A stretch of 64,000 nt of DNA from Bradysia coprophila. Taxonomy: Eukaryota > Arthropoda > Insecta > Diptera > Sciaridae. Each line of letters begins with the position of its first letter. Positions within the stretch are counted from its first letter, which is position 1. The stretch spans positions 4,104,531 through 4,168,530 of the forward strand of contig NW_023503313.1 of NCBI RefSeq assembly GCF_014529535.1, written 5' to 3'. Both the position numbers and the translations under genes were made by a program. The notes under the pieces are model-generated. The model saw only the letters and a list, made by a program, of their open reading frames with translations. It made no database searches and was not told the origin of the DNA. Below are positions 1 through 12,119 of the stretch, piece by piece.

Positions 1-1884
1 CGCACTTTATGAATGGCCCCTAATTGGAACAGTTTTACGTTAGATTTATCAGAGCTACGCAATCTTAAATCTGTAATCTCAACGCAATGAGGAATGGTAG
101 CTAGGACACAACTTTCAAATAAGAAGTCATGAGAATTATAGTATGTTACACAGACAAACGACCATGTCTAGTAGCGCTTGCTCCGCTTATAACACTGCTC
201 ACAATAACGCAGCCAGTAAAAAATGGATCTTTTCATCAACTAATGATAAATAATGAAGTCATTTTGCCGAAATATCATTTGTTTAACCAATATACTGAGA
301 GAACTTTATTTGAATCCTCTCCACCCACATTGAGCTAATTATAACCAAAAAAAATAATTGAATTAAATTCTGTTCGCTACAATTCTAAAACAAAATCAGA
401 AATCATTCGTGTACAATGAACATCTGACTAACTACCTCCAGTAAAGGGTTCTGCTAGCCGAATAAGTTGTCTGACGCAGGTAGAATGGAACAAATTTTAC
501 AACCCGTACCAACAACACAATTGGATTGTACCAATAAACAAAACGGGCAATAAACCACAATCAGTTTTCCTCACAGGATAATGAGATTAACTAAGTAAAA
601 CCAATTATCTAAAATGAATTATTGCTCATTCTTATTGTTTCATGAATTTTCGGCTTTGTTTAACTTTTATGGTTTTATGGTTGGGTGGAGCAAAATTTTT
701 TTTTTCTTTTATTTATACCGGATGCTATAGGAAGTGCCTGTAAAATCATATATATATATATTCAAACTAGCTGGCAATAAGGTTCATTTTCGATCTTTGA
801 AAGTTGAAAAAAAAGAGAATTCGGTATGTTGTAACACCTGATAATACTTCGCATACATTGAATGACTTAAAGCATGAAAATAATCTATGAGTCCCTTGCC
901 AGGCCATTGTCGTTCATAGATTTATCTGTGTTTTGTTCGACACCGATCCCCATCAAGAATCGCAGAATCATTCATTGTCTTACTCCAGTGAAATAATATT
1001 GAATTATTGCAGCTGAAGTTTTTACCACATTTAACTGGTGTAGCTCTCAGATAATCGAATTGAATAATTTTGATTAACCTTCAAATTAACTATATAACTA
1101 GTCAATATCAAAGCGTTTGTGCCGTTCGCACGCGTTCAATTACTTTCATGTTTTCCCGACAATCTAAATCGACTGAACATACTTACAAAACACTTCTATT
1201 ATGGTCATTAGCTATAATCCAATTAGTAGGACCATAAAAGTATTGTAATTGTCTCTGCTTCGAATGAACTCTTTACGTTCATTCATGAAAAGTGTTCATA
1301 CGTTCATTGTAAATTTATTGCGGGTTAAAGAAAGTTGGATGAATCAATCTGTTGAATGATTGTAGTTAATGCATTGACATTGTAGTTTCAATTAAACGAC
1401 GTACCTTGAAACAATCAATTTTTGACTATACTGACACGCATTCATTTCATCTCAGACTTTAACCATCAACATCAGGGACATTGTCGTTCACTTCACATAA
1501 ATAATGAATGAAAACGAACGACATGACGAAAGAAAAAAAAACCACTCGAAGGGATGTTAAACTCCTCCCTCACAACAACACCAATGTACGGACGTGTTTA
1601 ACCAATCACATTCACGATAACATTTTTTGTTTTGTTTTATTTACAATGTGTTCACGACTGGAGGGATGATGAATGAATATTGCGACAATGATCAAAAACT
1701 ATGACTTTTGGGTTGCAATTCATCGGGTGGTTGGTTGGTTTAATAATAATGAACGATGAAGGCTTTTTTCAGTTAGTTTCTTTTTTGTATATTATACGAC
1801 TGTCATACGATTATGGTTCTAAGGGATAAGACATCATCAAAAAGTTTTCAGATTGATAAAATATGGTTCTTCCATATATGCAGT
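1..1884. other. Gene-poor AT-rich DNA
   Basis: I see no coding exon, RNA gene or clear mobile element here. The longest open frames are short and lack splice context or recognisable protein features. Confidence 0.5.
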
Positions 1885-1985
1885 TCTCCACTTTCATTTC
1901 ATTTATTTTCGAACAAATTAAATTTTACATATTCGTATCGCGTAGCTCTATTTTGTCAACAATTCTAAGGAGCTACAATGTCGCC
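1885..1985 (-). mobile_element. Fragment of a LINE 3' end
   Basis: The stretch resembles the LINE tail at 17133-17244. Both share a short inverted pair (GTAGCTC at 1942-1948, GAGCTAC at 1970-1976) around the phrase CAATTCTAAGGAG, next to a TTTCATTTCATTTATTT run that would be the 3' terminal repeat on the minus strand. Only about 100 bp is recognisable. Assignment to a non-LTR element rests on the copy near 17.4 kb, which carries a reverse-transcriptase-type C terminus. Confidence 0.5.
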
Positions 1986-2319
1986 TCATTCTAAATATTC
2001 TAATTTTATGGTCTTGGAAAATTCCCACTGCATTTACTTCCGAAATAAAAGAAACTTCCTGTAAACGGTATAACACTGTACATCAACCCAATTGGCTATA
2101 AAACACGAGTTCATTTTTGCACTTTATGATGGTGTTGCTTCCTGTGAGAGTAATGACTTGAAACGTTTGTTATGACAATAATGACAAAAATAATTGATGA
2201 AATTTGACCACCATTCTATGATAGTAAAAGACTGAAGAAGTAAAACTTTTTATATCAAACATTGAGCACGACTTAAACAGATGTTAAGAAGTAACAGAAG
2301 TAACAGATTCGATATTCAT

Positions 2320-2977
2320 TAGGGCGTATCGAATTTTGCAAATTTTAAGGACCGCGATAGCCTGTGTGCGGAAAACGTATATCATCGAAAACTGTGTCCG
2401 GGCATGTGGTTGATGGATCCAATGGAGCCATGGAAGAAGTCCCCCCGGGCGACTTTAAGTTTCCGAAGGTCATAATTCGGAAAGTTGATAGTATTTTTGA
2501 AAACAATGTTCTAGCGGAATGTAGAGCTTTGAAAACACTACAAAACTACCGAAGAAACCGATGGTCCAAAAGGTGTCACTGCCAAGATTGCCTAACATCG
2601 AAAATGTGACCATTTGGTTTTTGACTTATATTTCCTGAGAGACAAATGATTTTGTTTAGCCTGTGGTATGAGATGGTAGAGGAGGTCGAGCACTACCAGT
2701 ACACTAGGCATGTCCCGATCGCACCTTTTGGACCATAGGTTTCTTCGGTAGATTTGTAGAGTTTTCAAAGCTCTACATCCCGCTAGAACATTGTTTTCAA
2801 AAATACTCTCAACTTTCCGAATTATGACCATCGGAAACTCAAAGCCGCCCGGGGGGACTTCTTCCATGGCTCCATCGGATTCATCAACCACATGCCCGGA
2901 CACAGTTTTCGATGATCTACGTTTTCCGCACACAGGCTATCGCGGTCCTTAAAATTTGCAAAATTCGATACGCCCTA
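2320..2977. mobile_element. hAT-type foldback element, 658 bp
   Basis: The element begins TAGGGCGTATCGAATTTTG and ends with its reverse complement. The two arms are long (about 290 bp each) and near-identical. It is flanked by a perfect 8-bp duplication, ATATTCAT, at 2312-2319 and 2978-2985, which is the target-site length of hAT transposons. It belongs to the same family as the larger element at 40182-41549. Each arm keeps an open frame of roughly 80 to 110 codons in the same orientation relative to its own tip, but no transposase motif is visible. It is presumably non-autonomous. Confidence 0.85.
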
Positions 2978-2985
2978 ATATTCAT

Positions 2986-4807
2986 GTCGAAAATTCGATT
3001 GCCATTTTTATTAGGCTTTTTTTTGTAAACTTAATGAGAATGTTTGGAACTCCAGAACATTTTGCAAATTAATTTTGATGCGAGACTCAGGCAGTGAGTG
3101 CTTTATGTGACTAATGATAGTACGTTCGATGAATACCTCACGGCCGATCTTTCCAAATGTTGAACACTCTCAAAAAAGGTGTATTAACCTCTGTTAATTC
3201 CTTAGAATTAATTGATTTTTCGATTCTGCATCTGTACAACGACAAAGCTTAAAAATGTTCAATTGTAATATAATTGTGCTCGTCATCTGTGAATGATTAA
3301 ATAATTTCGGTAACATATAACATTCACTGAATACCTTCGGTTATCGCCGAGCAATTTATTACATCTGTTATTTCATGAAAATATTGTTAATAAAATGAAA
3401 ACAAAAACCGTGTCGATACATTAGTTGATACACATTTTTTTATTTGAAAGTTTTGCTCAACATTATAATGCAACGCAATCGGCATATTGCACCTTAATAA
3501 AACGATAAAATTGGAATGAAAGAGAAAAAAAAATGTTGTGCAAAATCAATAATGATTTGGTTATGATTTTACGTCTTGTTGCATTTGGCAAGTGTAGTTT
3601 CAATTAAATTTCGCTATAATTTTGGCGACTAATATGTAATTTAAAGACAGAAATTATGCGATCAAATAAAAATTTAAATTATTTCAGTTCCAATTAATTA
3701 CTTCAAGGTTGAATTGCTTTGCATAATCGGCGTTGTCGTTTTTTTTTTCTTAATTATTCTCATACACACCGGAGTCGATGTTGTTGAACATGAAACGAAA
3801 AATTTCATTTGACTTTTTATTTGATACTATGCTCGAGTACAAAAGAAAAAAACTTTTCAAAGTTTTTGCAGTTTAAATTGTTGATCGAAGAAAATGATCA
3901 ATTATTGAACACACATTCCAGCAACTAACCGGCAAAATGTTTTAGTTATCAAAGCAAGTTCACAAAGAAAAGAAAATAATTGTCTTTCAAACGTTCGTCG
4001 TCATGCCTTCCGAGCCTAGTGAACTTTAATAATGACTTCTTTTCCATATATAAATTTTAGTTAGGTCTTTCGATATATTAGCGAATTTGGTTCCAGTTGA
4101 ACGCAATGAATTTATATATTACTTACTGGTCGGCTAATCGTTGTCAGCCTAAGCATGATGACATAATGTCTATTTAAATAAAGTCATCAATTTGTTGACT
4201 AAACATATATAATTGAAACAGGAAGTACTTTTCTTTTCGAATTGAGACAATTTCTTTCTTTCCTTTTTTTGGTCGTCTTTTTTTGATAGATTTTTTTCTG
4301 ATTATCAACCCAGCCATTGAAAAAGTTAATAGACCAACGTTTTGTAGTCAGTTGACAGTATTGTATGTGTATATAAAACGGTCTATAATCCCAAATTGAT
4401 TTCTATTGTGAAAATAGTTTTGTGTTTATTTGATTCAAAAAGAAAAGAACGAAGACGAAAAGAAAAAAAAAACTATTCAACTGGTAACCATGTAACAAAT
4501 TGTTTATTTAGTCTCCTGGTTTCATGCTTTATCTTTGAATTCATGAATGAACTTTTACATTGATTTGATATTTGTTTACTTGCATAAGCAGAACAAGAAA
4601 AAAAAGGGACTTATCGAGAGTAGTTTTGAATGAATGGATGTCGTTTTGACAGGTTCATAAAAGGAATGAAAAATAGATTTGAATCATTGATTTCTTTAAG
4701 ATAAACAAATTGTTTCTCGTTAATTTCCAATTTACAGCAATTCTCACGTGTCACAAACATTACATTTTCATGCAAATGCATTTTGACCACACAATGAATC
4801 TTAACAC
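2986..4807. other. Gene-poor AT-rich DNA
   Basis: No exon, RNA gene or repeat could be supported here. The sequence consists of AT-rich runs with scattered short open frames. Confidence 0.5.
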
Positions 4808-5739
4808 AAACATAGCTAACGCCGACCCGTACGAAACACCTATTCGTATCAAAAGCCTTTATTGTGAAACTCTTCATTTCTCTTACTTCATTTTCTTCTC
4901 TGCTGAAAAGCTATTCGCGCTTTAAAATCACTTGAATTATCCACTCTTTGCCTTGCAAATAAATTTCCGGAGGCAATATAGACAGCCCCGTACGAAGTCA
5001 AATTTCATAAATTCCTATTTAAACAGCTATATTTACCTATATTTTCCTATAAATAAACATTCCACAAATGAATTTGCTATTATATAGCTCTACATGCCTG
5101 TATATTGCTCAATATAGCTGTATATAGATATATATAGAAGTCCACATATGGGATTCCTAAAACCCCCCACACATAACCAATTACTTCCCTGTTAACAAAA
5201 ACTATCTAAGTACAAATTTTACCACTTTATATCGTTTTACTAAAATCCAATATGGCCGCCGGCAGCCATTTTGTTAGGAGACCGGAAATAGTACCGACGC
5301 TTTACATTCGTTAATACCTTTCAAACAAAAAAAATTCATGAAATTCGGTCAAAATTTACTCGAGATATTGTCAAAATACACCACGTTCACTGTACTTCCG
5401 AGTAGCCAGATAAGAGCTCACTCCAAGAGACCTAGCTCACGCTCCGGAGAACATAATTTCATAAAAACGAGCCATCAGAACAGTCGGAGCGTTTGCTGCG
5501 ACTGAGCCCCGTACAAACCCGTATATCTATTGCGTACGTGACCCTAGTGCGTCTGTCACCCTACTTTGACCGTAAGCCTATGCGCCGGTTAAAGTAGTTA
5601 AAGTAAAATTATTATGTAATGTGTACATCTTAGAAATTGCACATAGCGCAATTACGAAGCCCCGTACGACGTTCCTTTCAAATAAAACCAAAATTTCAAA
5701 TAGCCCTAAAATTTTAATTTATTGAGTATAAATACACAT

Positions 5740-6772
5740 AGGGCCTAGTATTGGCCTCAGTCCGAGGATCCAAATTTAATTTATTTTTCAACTACATTCT
5801 ATTCGGCCTTTGATTACCTTCCAAATGAAACAAAAATTACGAAAAACGGATGAAATTTGCTCGAGTTATATGTAAAATACACATAGGGCCCTAGTAGCGG
5901 CCTTAGTCCAAGGACCCAAATTTAATTTTTTTTTCAACAACATTCTATTCGGTGTTCGATTATCTTTCAAATGAAACAAAAATTACGAAAAACGGATGAA
6001 ATTTGCTCGAGTTATATGTAAAATACACATAGGGCCCTAGTAGCGGCCTTAGTCCGAGGACCCAAATTTAATTTTTTTTCAACAACATTCTATTCGGCCT
6101 TTGATTACCTTCCAAATGAAACAAAAATTACGAAAAACGGATGAAATTTGCTCGAGTTATATGTAAAATACACATAGGGCCCTAGTAGCGGCCTTAGTCC
6201 GAGGACCCAAATTTAATTTTTTTTCAACAACATTCTATTCGGCCTTTGATTACCTTCCAAATGAAACAAAAATTACGAAAAACGGATGAAATTTGCTCGA
6301 GTTATATGTAAAATACACATAGGGCCCTAGTAGCGGCCTTAGTCCAAGGACCCAAATTTAATTTTTTTTTCAACAACATTCTATTCGCTGTTCGATTATC
6401 TTTCAAATGAAACAAAAATTACGAAAGACGGATGAAATTTACTCGAGTTGTATGTAAAATACGCATAGGGCCCTAGTAGCGGCCTTAGTCCGAGGACCCA
6501 AATTTAATTTTTTTTCAACAACATTCTATTCGGCCTTTGATTACCTTCCAAATGACACAAAAATTACGAAAAACGAATGAAATTTACTCGAGTTCAATGT
6601 AAAATACACATAGGGCCCTAGTAGTGGCCTTAGTCCAAGGACCCAAATTTAATAATTTTTCAACAACTTTCTATTCGGCGTTCGATTACCTTCCAAATGA
6701 AACAAAAATTACGAAAAACGGATTAAATTTACTTGAGTTCTATGTAAAATACACATAGGGCCCTAGCAGCTT
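5740..6772 (+). repeat. 145-bp satellite array, about seven units
   Basis: The phrase CATAGGGCCCTAG recurs at about 5885, 6030, 6175, 6320, 6466, 6611 and 6756, so the period is 145 to 146 bp. A diverged version stands at 5740. Each unit also carries a T-rich run followed by CAACAACATTCTATTCGG and the block ATTACGAAAAACGGATGAAA. Neighbouring units differ by only a few substitutions, which indicates recent expansion. The related copy at 17563-18390 holds only about one unit, and the copy at 58808-60045 lacks the array. Confidence 0.9.
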
Positions 6773-7056
6773 TTCACTTCTAAGGCCCTAACTCACGGTC
6801 CACTCACCCGATTTTAAAAAACTTTTTTTTCCTGGATTGGTATTAACAATACCTATCATTTGCCGTGTCATTTACATTTCCATCGTTTATTTTGCCATAA
6901 ATATCACCAAAAGACCTTAAATCACTTAGGTGGCCCTAACTCACGAAGGGCCGACCCGAATATGCCCATCTTCGAACTTAGCCTCACTATTTTGACTATC
7001 TTTCAGGGAAAAAAAAAATTTTTGAAATCGGATTTGATTTACTCAAGATATCGACG

Positions 7057-7103
7057 TGACGGACAGACGGACAGACGGACAGACGGACAGACGGACAGAC
7101 GGC
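7057..7103 (+). repeat. GACGGACA microsatellite
   Basis: Runs of the 8-mer GACGGACA repeat five to six times inside the composite repeat. Open frames across it (runs of Asp-Gly-Gln-Thr-like residues) are artefacts of the repeat. Confidence 0.9.
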
Positions 7104-7627
7104 CCAAATTTTTATTGCGGATTCGTCATCTATGAACATAGGCAAACACTTTGCCCTTACCGTCTGCTTCGAATTCCATCAATTACACACGGCATCGTAA
7201 TCCTATAAGCCCCTTCATACTTCGTACGGGGCTAAAAATTTTTGATTGGTACGGTCAATACCTATCTAATAAAGCTAAAACAGACAAAATATGTTCAAAT
7301 GTGGCCGACCTACAAGCAAAAACTGCTTGCCGCCCTGTGCCTGTTCCACACCAAGGGGTCTAACTCACGAGTCGGTCATCCGATTTCCATAAACTTTTTT
7401 TTTGTCGATCGGTATTGTAAATACCTTTTATTTGACGTATCACTTACAAGTTTAACGTTTAAATGTCCGGAGATATCTTCGAAAAACCGTAAAGCACTTA
7501 TTGGGCCACAGCTCGGGAGGGGTCGATCCAAAATCACTCATCTTCGAACTTAGCCTGTCTTTTGACATTACCAAACGGAAAAAAAAAGAATTTTCAAAAT
7601 CGGATGCGTTTTACTCAAGTTATCGTG

Positions 7628-7716
7628 CAGACAGACAGACGGACAGACAGACGGACAGACAGACGGACAGACAGACAGACAGACGGACAGACGGACAGAC
7701 AGACGGACAGACGGAC
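7628..7716 (+). repeat. GACAGACG microsatellite
   Basis: About 88 bp of mixed GACA and GACG tetramers. A much shorter version is at 59884-59910 in copy 3 of the same composite repeat, so repeat length varies between copies. Confidence 0.9.
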
Positions 7717-7859
7717 ATTTTTTTTTCGCGGATTTGGCATCTCTAGACAACCACAATAGGTTTCCCCTTACTCAGGGAGTCCAATTCGACGTGTTACAAA
7801 CGTATGCGTAAACCTATAAGACCCCAGTACTTCGTACGGGTCTAAAAATTTGTAGGACT

Positions 7860-8639
7860 TTTGTTAACCAGAAAAAAATAAATTGTTATTGGACAGCAGA
7901 CACCAATCACGTTCATTCATGATTCGGAAGATATACCTGCACCGAAATGGGAAATTCCCGCAAAATATATTACTACGCTTCGGTTTTATGAATGAACGTA
8001 GTAAAATAACGGGCAATTAAATTTTATGGCCTATAATTGTCTTAAAAACGTAATCCATTTGTTTAACCATTGTTGGTGATACGGTCGGAACAAATTCAAT
8101 GGAATTTTTGTGAACAGGTGGCCATAGCGGAAATAGGATCAATTAGTTTGTTGGTAGAATATCCCATTATTCAATTACACGTTGAAAAGGTACCTAAGGC
8201 TTGAACTTAATTTATGTTAATCCTTTTAACCTTAATAGAGCTACCAAGTGCCTCTCGCAATTAAGCACTGTAGTTGGTGAAACGTGGATATTAAGGAAAT
8301 GAATGCGCATGTTGTCACACTAGAGAAAATTGTAGATTACGTCCTTGAGTGATTTCAGCCAGCAGCTCGAGCTGCAACCCTCACACTCAGCAAAATAAAA
8401 AGTTTAAAATAATTAAGTAAACTTTTTTAATCACGAAGTCACTGGGAAATGAGTTACCTCATGTAATAAAGTAATTTCGCAGCATCCAATGTAACCCCAT
8501 TAACTCATCAGTTTTATGTGGTTGATTGGACGGGAAATCTTTTCGGATTCAGAAGGTTTGATCAAAATTAATTTCTTAAATATTTATTCAAGGCGATTCA
8601 ACGTGCAATTTCCACAATCAATTGATTGAGCATTGCTGG
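7860..8639. other. Gene-poor AT-rich DNA
   Basis: Nothing that can be supported as an exon, RNA or repeat was found. Confidence 0.45.
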
Positions 8640-9395
8640 AACATAGTTATAGTTGCCTTCGTCAGACGACAAATATAAGCAATTGGCTTTGACTTATATA
8701 TAGTCAAAATTGTTGAAACATTTGAAGTACAAGACTTTGTCTAAAAAATATTTGTCTTTGCAGAACAAGTCTAGACCCTGTCTGGCCTCTGTGAAAGGCT
8801 AATAGTACATTTACGTCTTTGTTTGAAGATTTTTATTTTGCCGATAGTGAGGTTTGTAGCCCAAGCGAAGGCAAGGGCTATAATCCATCGTGGTAAAATA
8901 ATAATCTCCAAAAAATTACGTAAGGTATTTTACTTGCAAAGCCTGCGAAAATGGAAATTATCACAAGCGGCGTGCTCCTTGCGTAAATTGCATTTTCTCA
9001 GGGTGCTGCAAATAAGAAACATTTTCTCCAGATGAACATCTCTTAATTTTTATTTAATTTCGCAGACGTTTGGTGTAGATGGAGGATTTCTTGTGAAATA
9101 AATACTGAATGTATAATCTTTTAACGACAACACCGACAAAAATATAAGCGATTGACATTATGCATACCAAATTTTATGTTGAAACAATTGAAGTACAAGA
9201 TTTTGCTTAAAACATTTTGTCTTTACAGAATAAGTCTACACTCGATAGTTGTACCGGTGATATGACTGTGCTCTGTGAAAGATTTTTATTTAAAAAAAAA
9301 CTCTTTCTACCGATTTGCTTCTCTTAATTCTTCATTAATTTCGCAGACGTCTGGTGGAGGATGTGGATGTAGATGGAGGATTTCTTGTATTTTTT
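8640..9395 (+). repeat. Diverged tandem duplication, about 350-bp unit
   Basis: Two blocks, roughly 8665-9095 and 9135-9390, share the same ordered phrases: AAATATAAGC, GAAGTACAAGA, TTTGTCTTT.CAGAA.AAGTCTA, CTCTGTGAAAG and ATTTCGCAGACGT.TGGTG followed by GTAGATGGAGGATTTCTTG. The copies have diverged by indels and substitutions. No protein-coding signal is evident. Confidence 0.6.
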
Positions 9396-10080
9396 TTATT
9401 TCATTAAAATTTTCACAGCATTTTCATGCCTGCACTGATATTGAACTTTAAACAAAAATTAATAAAAAAAAAGAATTCGCAATGCTAAATTAGCGAATCT
9501 TTCCAGCAAAAAGTAAAAAAAATAAAAAAAATAAAATAATTTAAATGCCCGTGTTATAGAATATGGGCTTGCAAAGAAATTATTTCTGGTTGAAAATGCG
9601 TTCGTTTTCATTAGCGGCACTCTAAAAACTGGTTTTCATTACCATTGTTGGCTATGTAATTTATATCAACAAAACGAAAAATATAGGAAGTAAAAATTGC
9701 ATGTTATACTTGTCTATGTACGAAGCAGTGTGGAAAAAAAAAGTTTATTCCAAGTTTTTACTGAATCAACGAAAAATCAAATCATCCGAAGAGACAACAT
9801 AACAATGGACTATGGACATTATACATAACATTTTAAAAATAGAATTCATTTGATGACAACATTTATGTTATGGCATCAAAATCATCCCTACTTTGCAGAC
9901 AACCTATTATAAGTATCTATGGTTTTGTACCTTATATACACACACGCCTAAATATACGAGGGACAAACACGATTTATATTTATATGTATATATCTATATG
10001 TATAAAGCAATGCGCGCACTTACCATTCTTTTCATAACATTACAATTTGTAAAGGGGGCAATCAAGGTTTTTAAGTCTCA

Positions 10081-10116
10081 TATAAAAGTCATTCGATGCA
10101 GTCCCAACAATCAGTT
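10081..10116 (+). promoter_or_regulatory. TATA box and initiator of the cuticle gene
   Basis: TATAAAAG at 10081-10088 is followed 30 bp later by TCAGTT at 10111-10116, the arthropod initiator. This predicts a transcription start near 10113 and a 5' UTR of about 117 nt before the ATG at 10230. Confidence 0.75.
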
Positions 10117-10229
10117 CCCTCTTTTCATCGGTCAGTGTTCGATAGACTAATTGTACAATTTTTGTTGTCTTTGTAAAGGCTAAACATTTGAAGCAGTTTA
10201 CATAAATCGAATATAAAAAGAAATTCAAA

Positions 10230-11871
10230 ATGTTGCGATTTGTAAGTGGTCTTTTTTTATTTGTTAATTTTCATTTCTTCTTCTGGCCATTATTCGGGTT
10301 GAAGATGATGATTCAAAGAATTTTGGTTTTTTCTAAGAAAAGATAATAAAAAAAAAATTGGAATTTGAGTTTTCTGCTAAAAATTTAAAAATTGTGTGGT
10401 CAAAGTGCATAAATTTCGTTAAACAAAAAAAAACCATCAACCAACTTCTTTTCAGGCTTTATTGTCCGCATGTGTTGTACTGGCTGCATCACAGCAATAC
10501 CATCAAAATCCTCAAACTGCTGCCATTATAAGCGAGCAGCGATACCTAGCTGGCAACCAATTTGGAGCCACATACGACACCGAAGATGGAACAAACTTCA
10601 AAGAAGAAACTGATGCTGATGGCACCCGTCATGGAAGTTACAGTTACATTGACCCAACTGGTCAAAAACGTACAATCTCTTACACAGCTGGTAAAAATGG
10701 GTAAGTGACCAATACGATTATGTAAAAATGTAATTTAGTAATCATCGGGTACGCTGTGCATAATAGTTCGAACGAAGTGTTATATAACCAATAATTCTGG
10801 TGTAATGCGATGTGAGATTAGAAAAGTGAAATACTTTTTTTCATTGTTCATTGAACCAAGCATTTATATACGTATAAAGTGTAGTGTGGTATGCATATCT
10901 AGATATAAATTGTGAGCTTAAATGTTTATCGTGCGGTGTTCATCACTGGTAATACAGATTTTCATTGAACCGTTAAACGTTTTTGAATAATGTTCTCGTG
11001 TTTTCGCTGCGTTTGATGCACATTGTGCAACATTAAGTTAACTAGAGGCGATCTCGTTTATTGTGTTATCCAACATAATTTTCGGTTGATGTTTTAAAAC
11101 CCATTGAATATGATTTGGATTTGTTGAGTACAAATTGCATAATGTTTGTTGTAGGTTAACAATGTTATAATATGTCTAAACGTAGATTGGAAGTGATGAA
11201 ATTGTTCGAATAAAGGATTGAAATGCAGGCGTTCGACAAGCAATATGTAACTGAAATTTTGTTACATTTATTTTCAAATGTGAAAAGTGAATGGCTGTGC
11301 ATAGTAAAACGTCTAATCGGTCTTAGTATTCCGGAAATTTTTCGATTTCATAAAAAATGTTTGTTTTTGAAGATTTGCTGTAATTTGATATTGTTGGAGT
11401 CACTAAGGTCATTATTGAACGCAATGAATTCATTACAGATTCCAAGCAACTGGTGATCATATTCCAGTAGCACCAGCCCCACCACCACATGCTCAACCCC
11501 AATTCCATGCCCAACAACAACAACAACAACAAGCACAACCCCGTCATCAACCCCAACAATTCAGCTCTGAAGGCGATAACTTCGATGACGGCCAATACGA
11601 TCCACGATACAACGATCCAAGCTTCTCACCGAACACAAACAATCACTTTGCTGCTGCTCCCGTCCATGCTGCTCCAGCTCCAGTTCATGCTCCAGCTCCA
11701 GTTCATTACAATCCACAACCAGCCCCACAACAATTCATTCCACAACAACAAAACTTCAACCACATCCCACAATACACAACCACACCGAATCCACACCGTT
11801 TCCAACCACCGGGTAAACTTGCATTGAACCGTACCCCAGACGGTTTCTCCTACAGCTTCAACAAAGTTTAG
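10230..11871 (+). CDS. RR-1 type cuticular protein (chitin-binding)
   Basis: This gene encodes a secreted structural protein of the cuticle that binds chitin. Three exons (10230-10241, 10456-10700, 11439-11871) join in phase to give 229 residues. The first exon codes only for the first four residues, as is usual for insect cuticle genes, and the signal peptide continues in exon 2 up to about ALA-like cleavage before SQQYHQN. The Rebers-Riddiford domain (about residues 35-95) shows YDTEDGTNFKEE, GSYSYIDPTGQ, ISYTA and GFQATGDHIP, matching the soft-cuticle RR-1 class. The C-terminal half is low-complexity: a polyglutamine run, AAPVHAAPAPVHAPAPVH repeats and Pro/Gln-rich sequence, ending in FSYSFNKV. 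The frame is open on both strands through the repeat, but only this strand has splice sites and a promoter. I am confident of the family; the exact orthologue is not assigned. Confidence 0.93.
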
Positions 11872-12104
11872 ATGATTTCTTTTCTCGATATTTTGTATTT
11901 TGATAAAAGAATTGCGGGTCAACTTGTTTGATTTTTCCATAAATTTTGTTATTATTTTGACCTGTATGTGTGTGATGTTGACTATAAAATAATGTTTAAT
12001 TTGAAGACTTGGTATGATCAAGAAAAAACAAACAAAATATGTATACCAACGCTACAAGCTTAATTTATAATATTTAGTATTCGAGCTGTGTCTTTTTTTA
12101 AATT

Positions 12105-12110
12105 AATAAA
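12105..12110 (+). terminator. Polyadenylation signal of the cuticle gene
   Basis: AATAAA lies 234 nt after the cuticle stop codon, in an AT-rich 3' UTR. Confidence 0.6.
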
Positions 12111-12119
12111 AAAACAAGG

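Larger units (their letters stand above)
4808..7850 (+). mobile_element. Composite repeat with satellite core (copy 1)
   Basis: This block shares both ends with the copy at 58808-60045: the start AACATAGCTAACGCCGACCC and the end TTCGTACGGGTCTAAAAAT. It contains two nested inverted pairs, ACCCGTACGAA/TTCGTACGGGT at the outside and AGCCCCGTACGAAGT/ACTTCGTACGGGGCT at about 4983 and 7216. Inside are a 145-bp satellite array (5740-6770) and two PuPy microsatellites. No transposase or long open frame is present and I could not define a clean target duplication. The superfamily is therefore unknown; a non-autonomous DNA element is the simplest reading. Confidence 0.7.

Noticed and set aside
7562-7759. 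Open frames on both strands over the microsatellite
   Set aside because: The peptides are pure translations of GACA/GACG repeats, with no flanking gene structure.
11489-12021. Plus- and minus-strand frames overlapping the last cuticle exon
   Set aside because: They are out-of-frame shadows of the Pro/Gln/Ala-rich coding repeat; only the annotated frame has splice sites and the RR domain.
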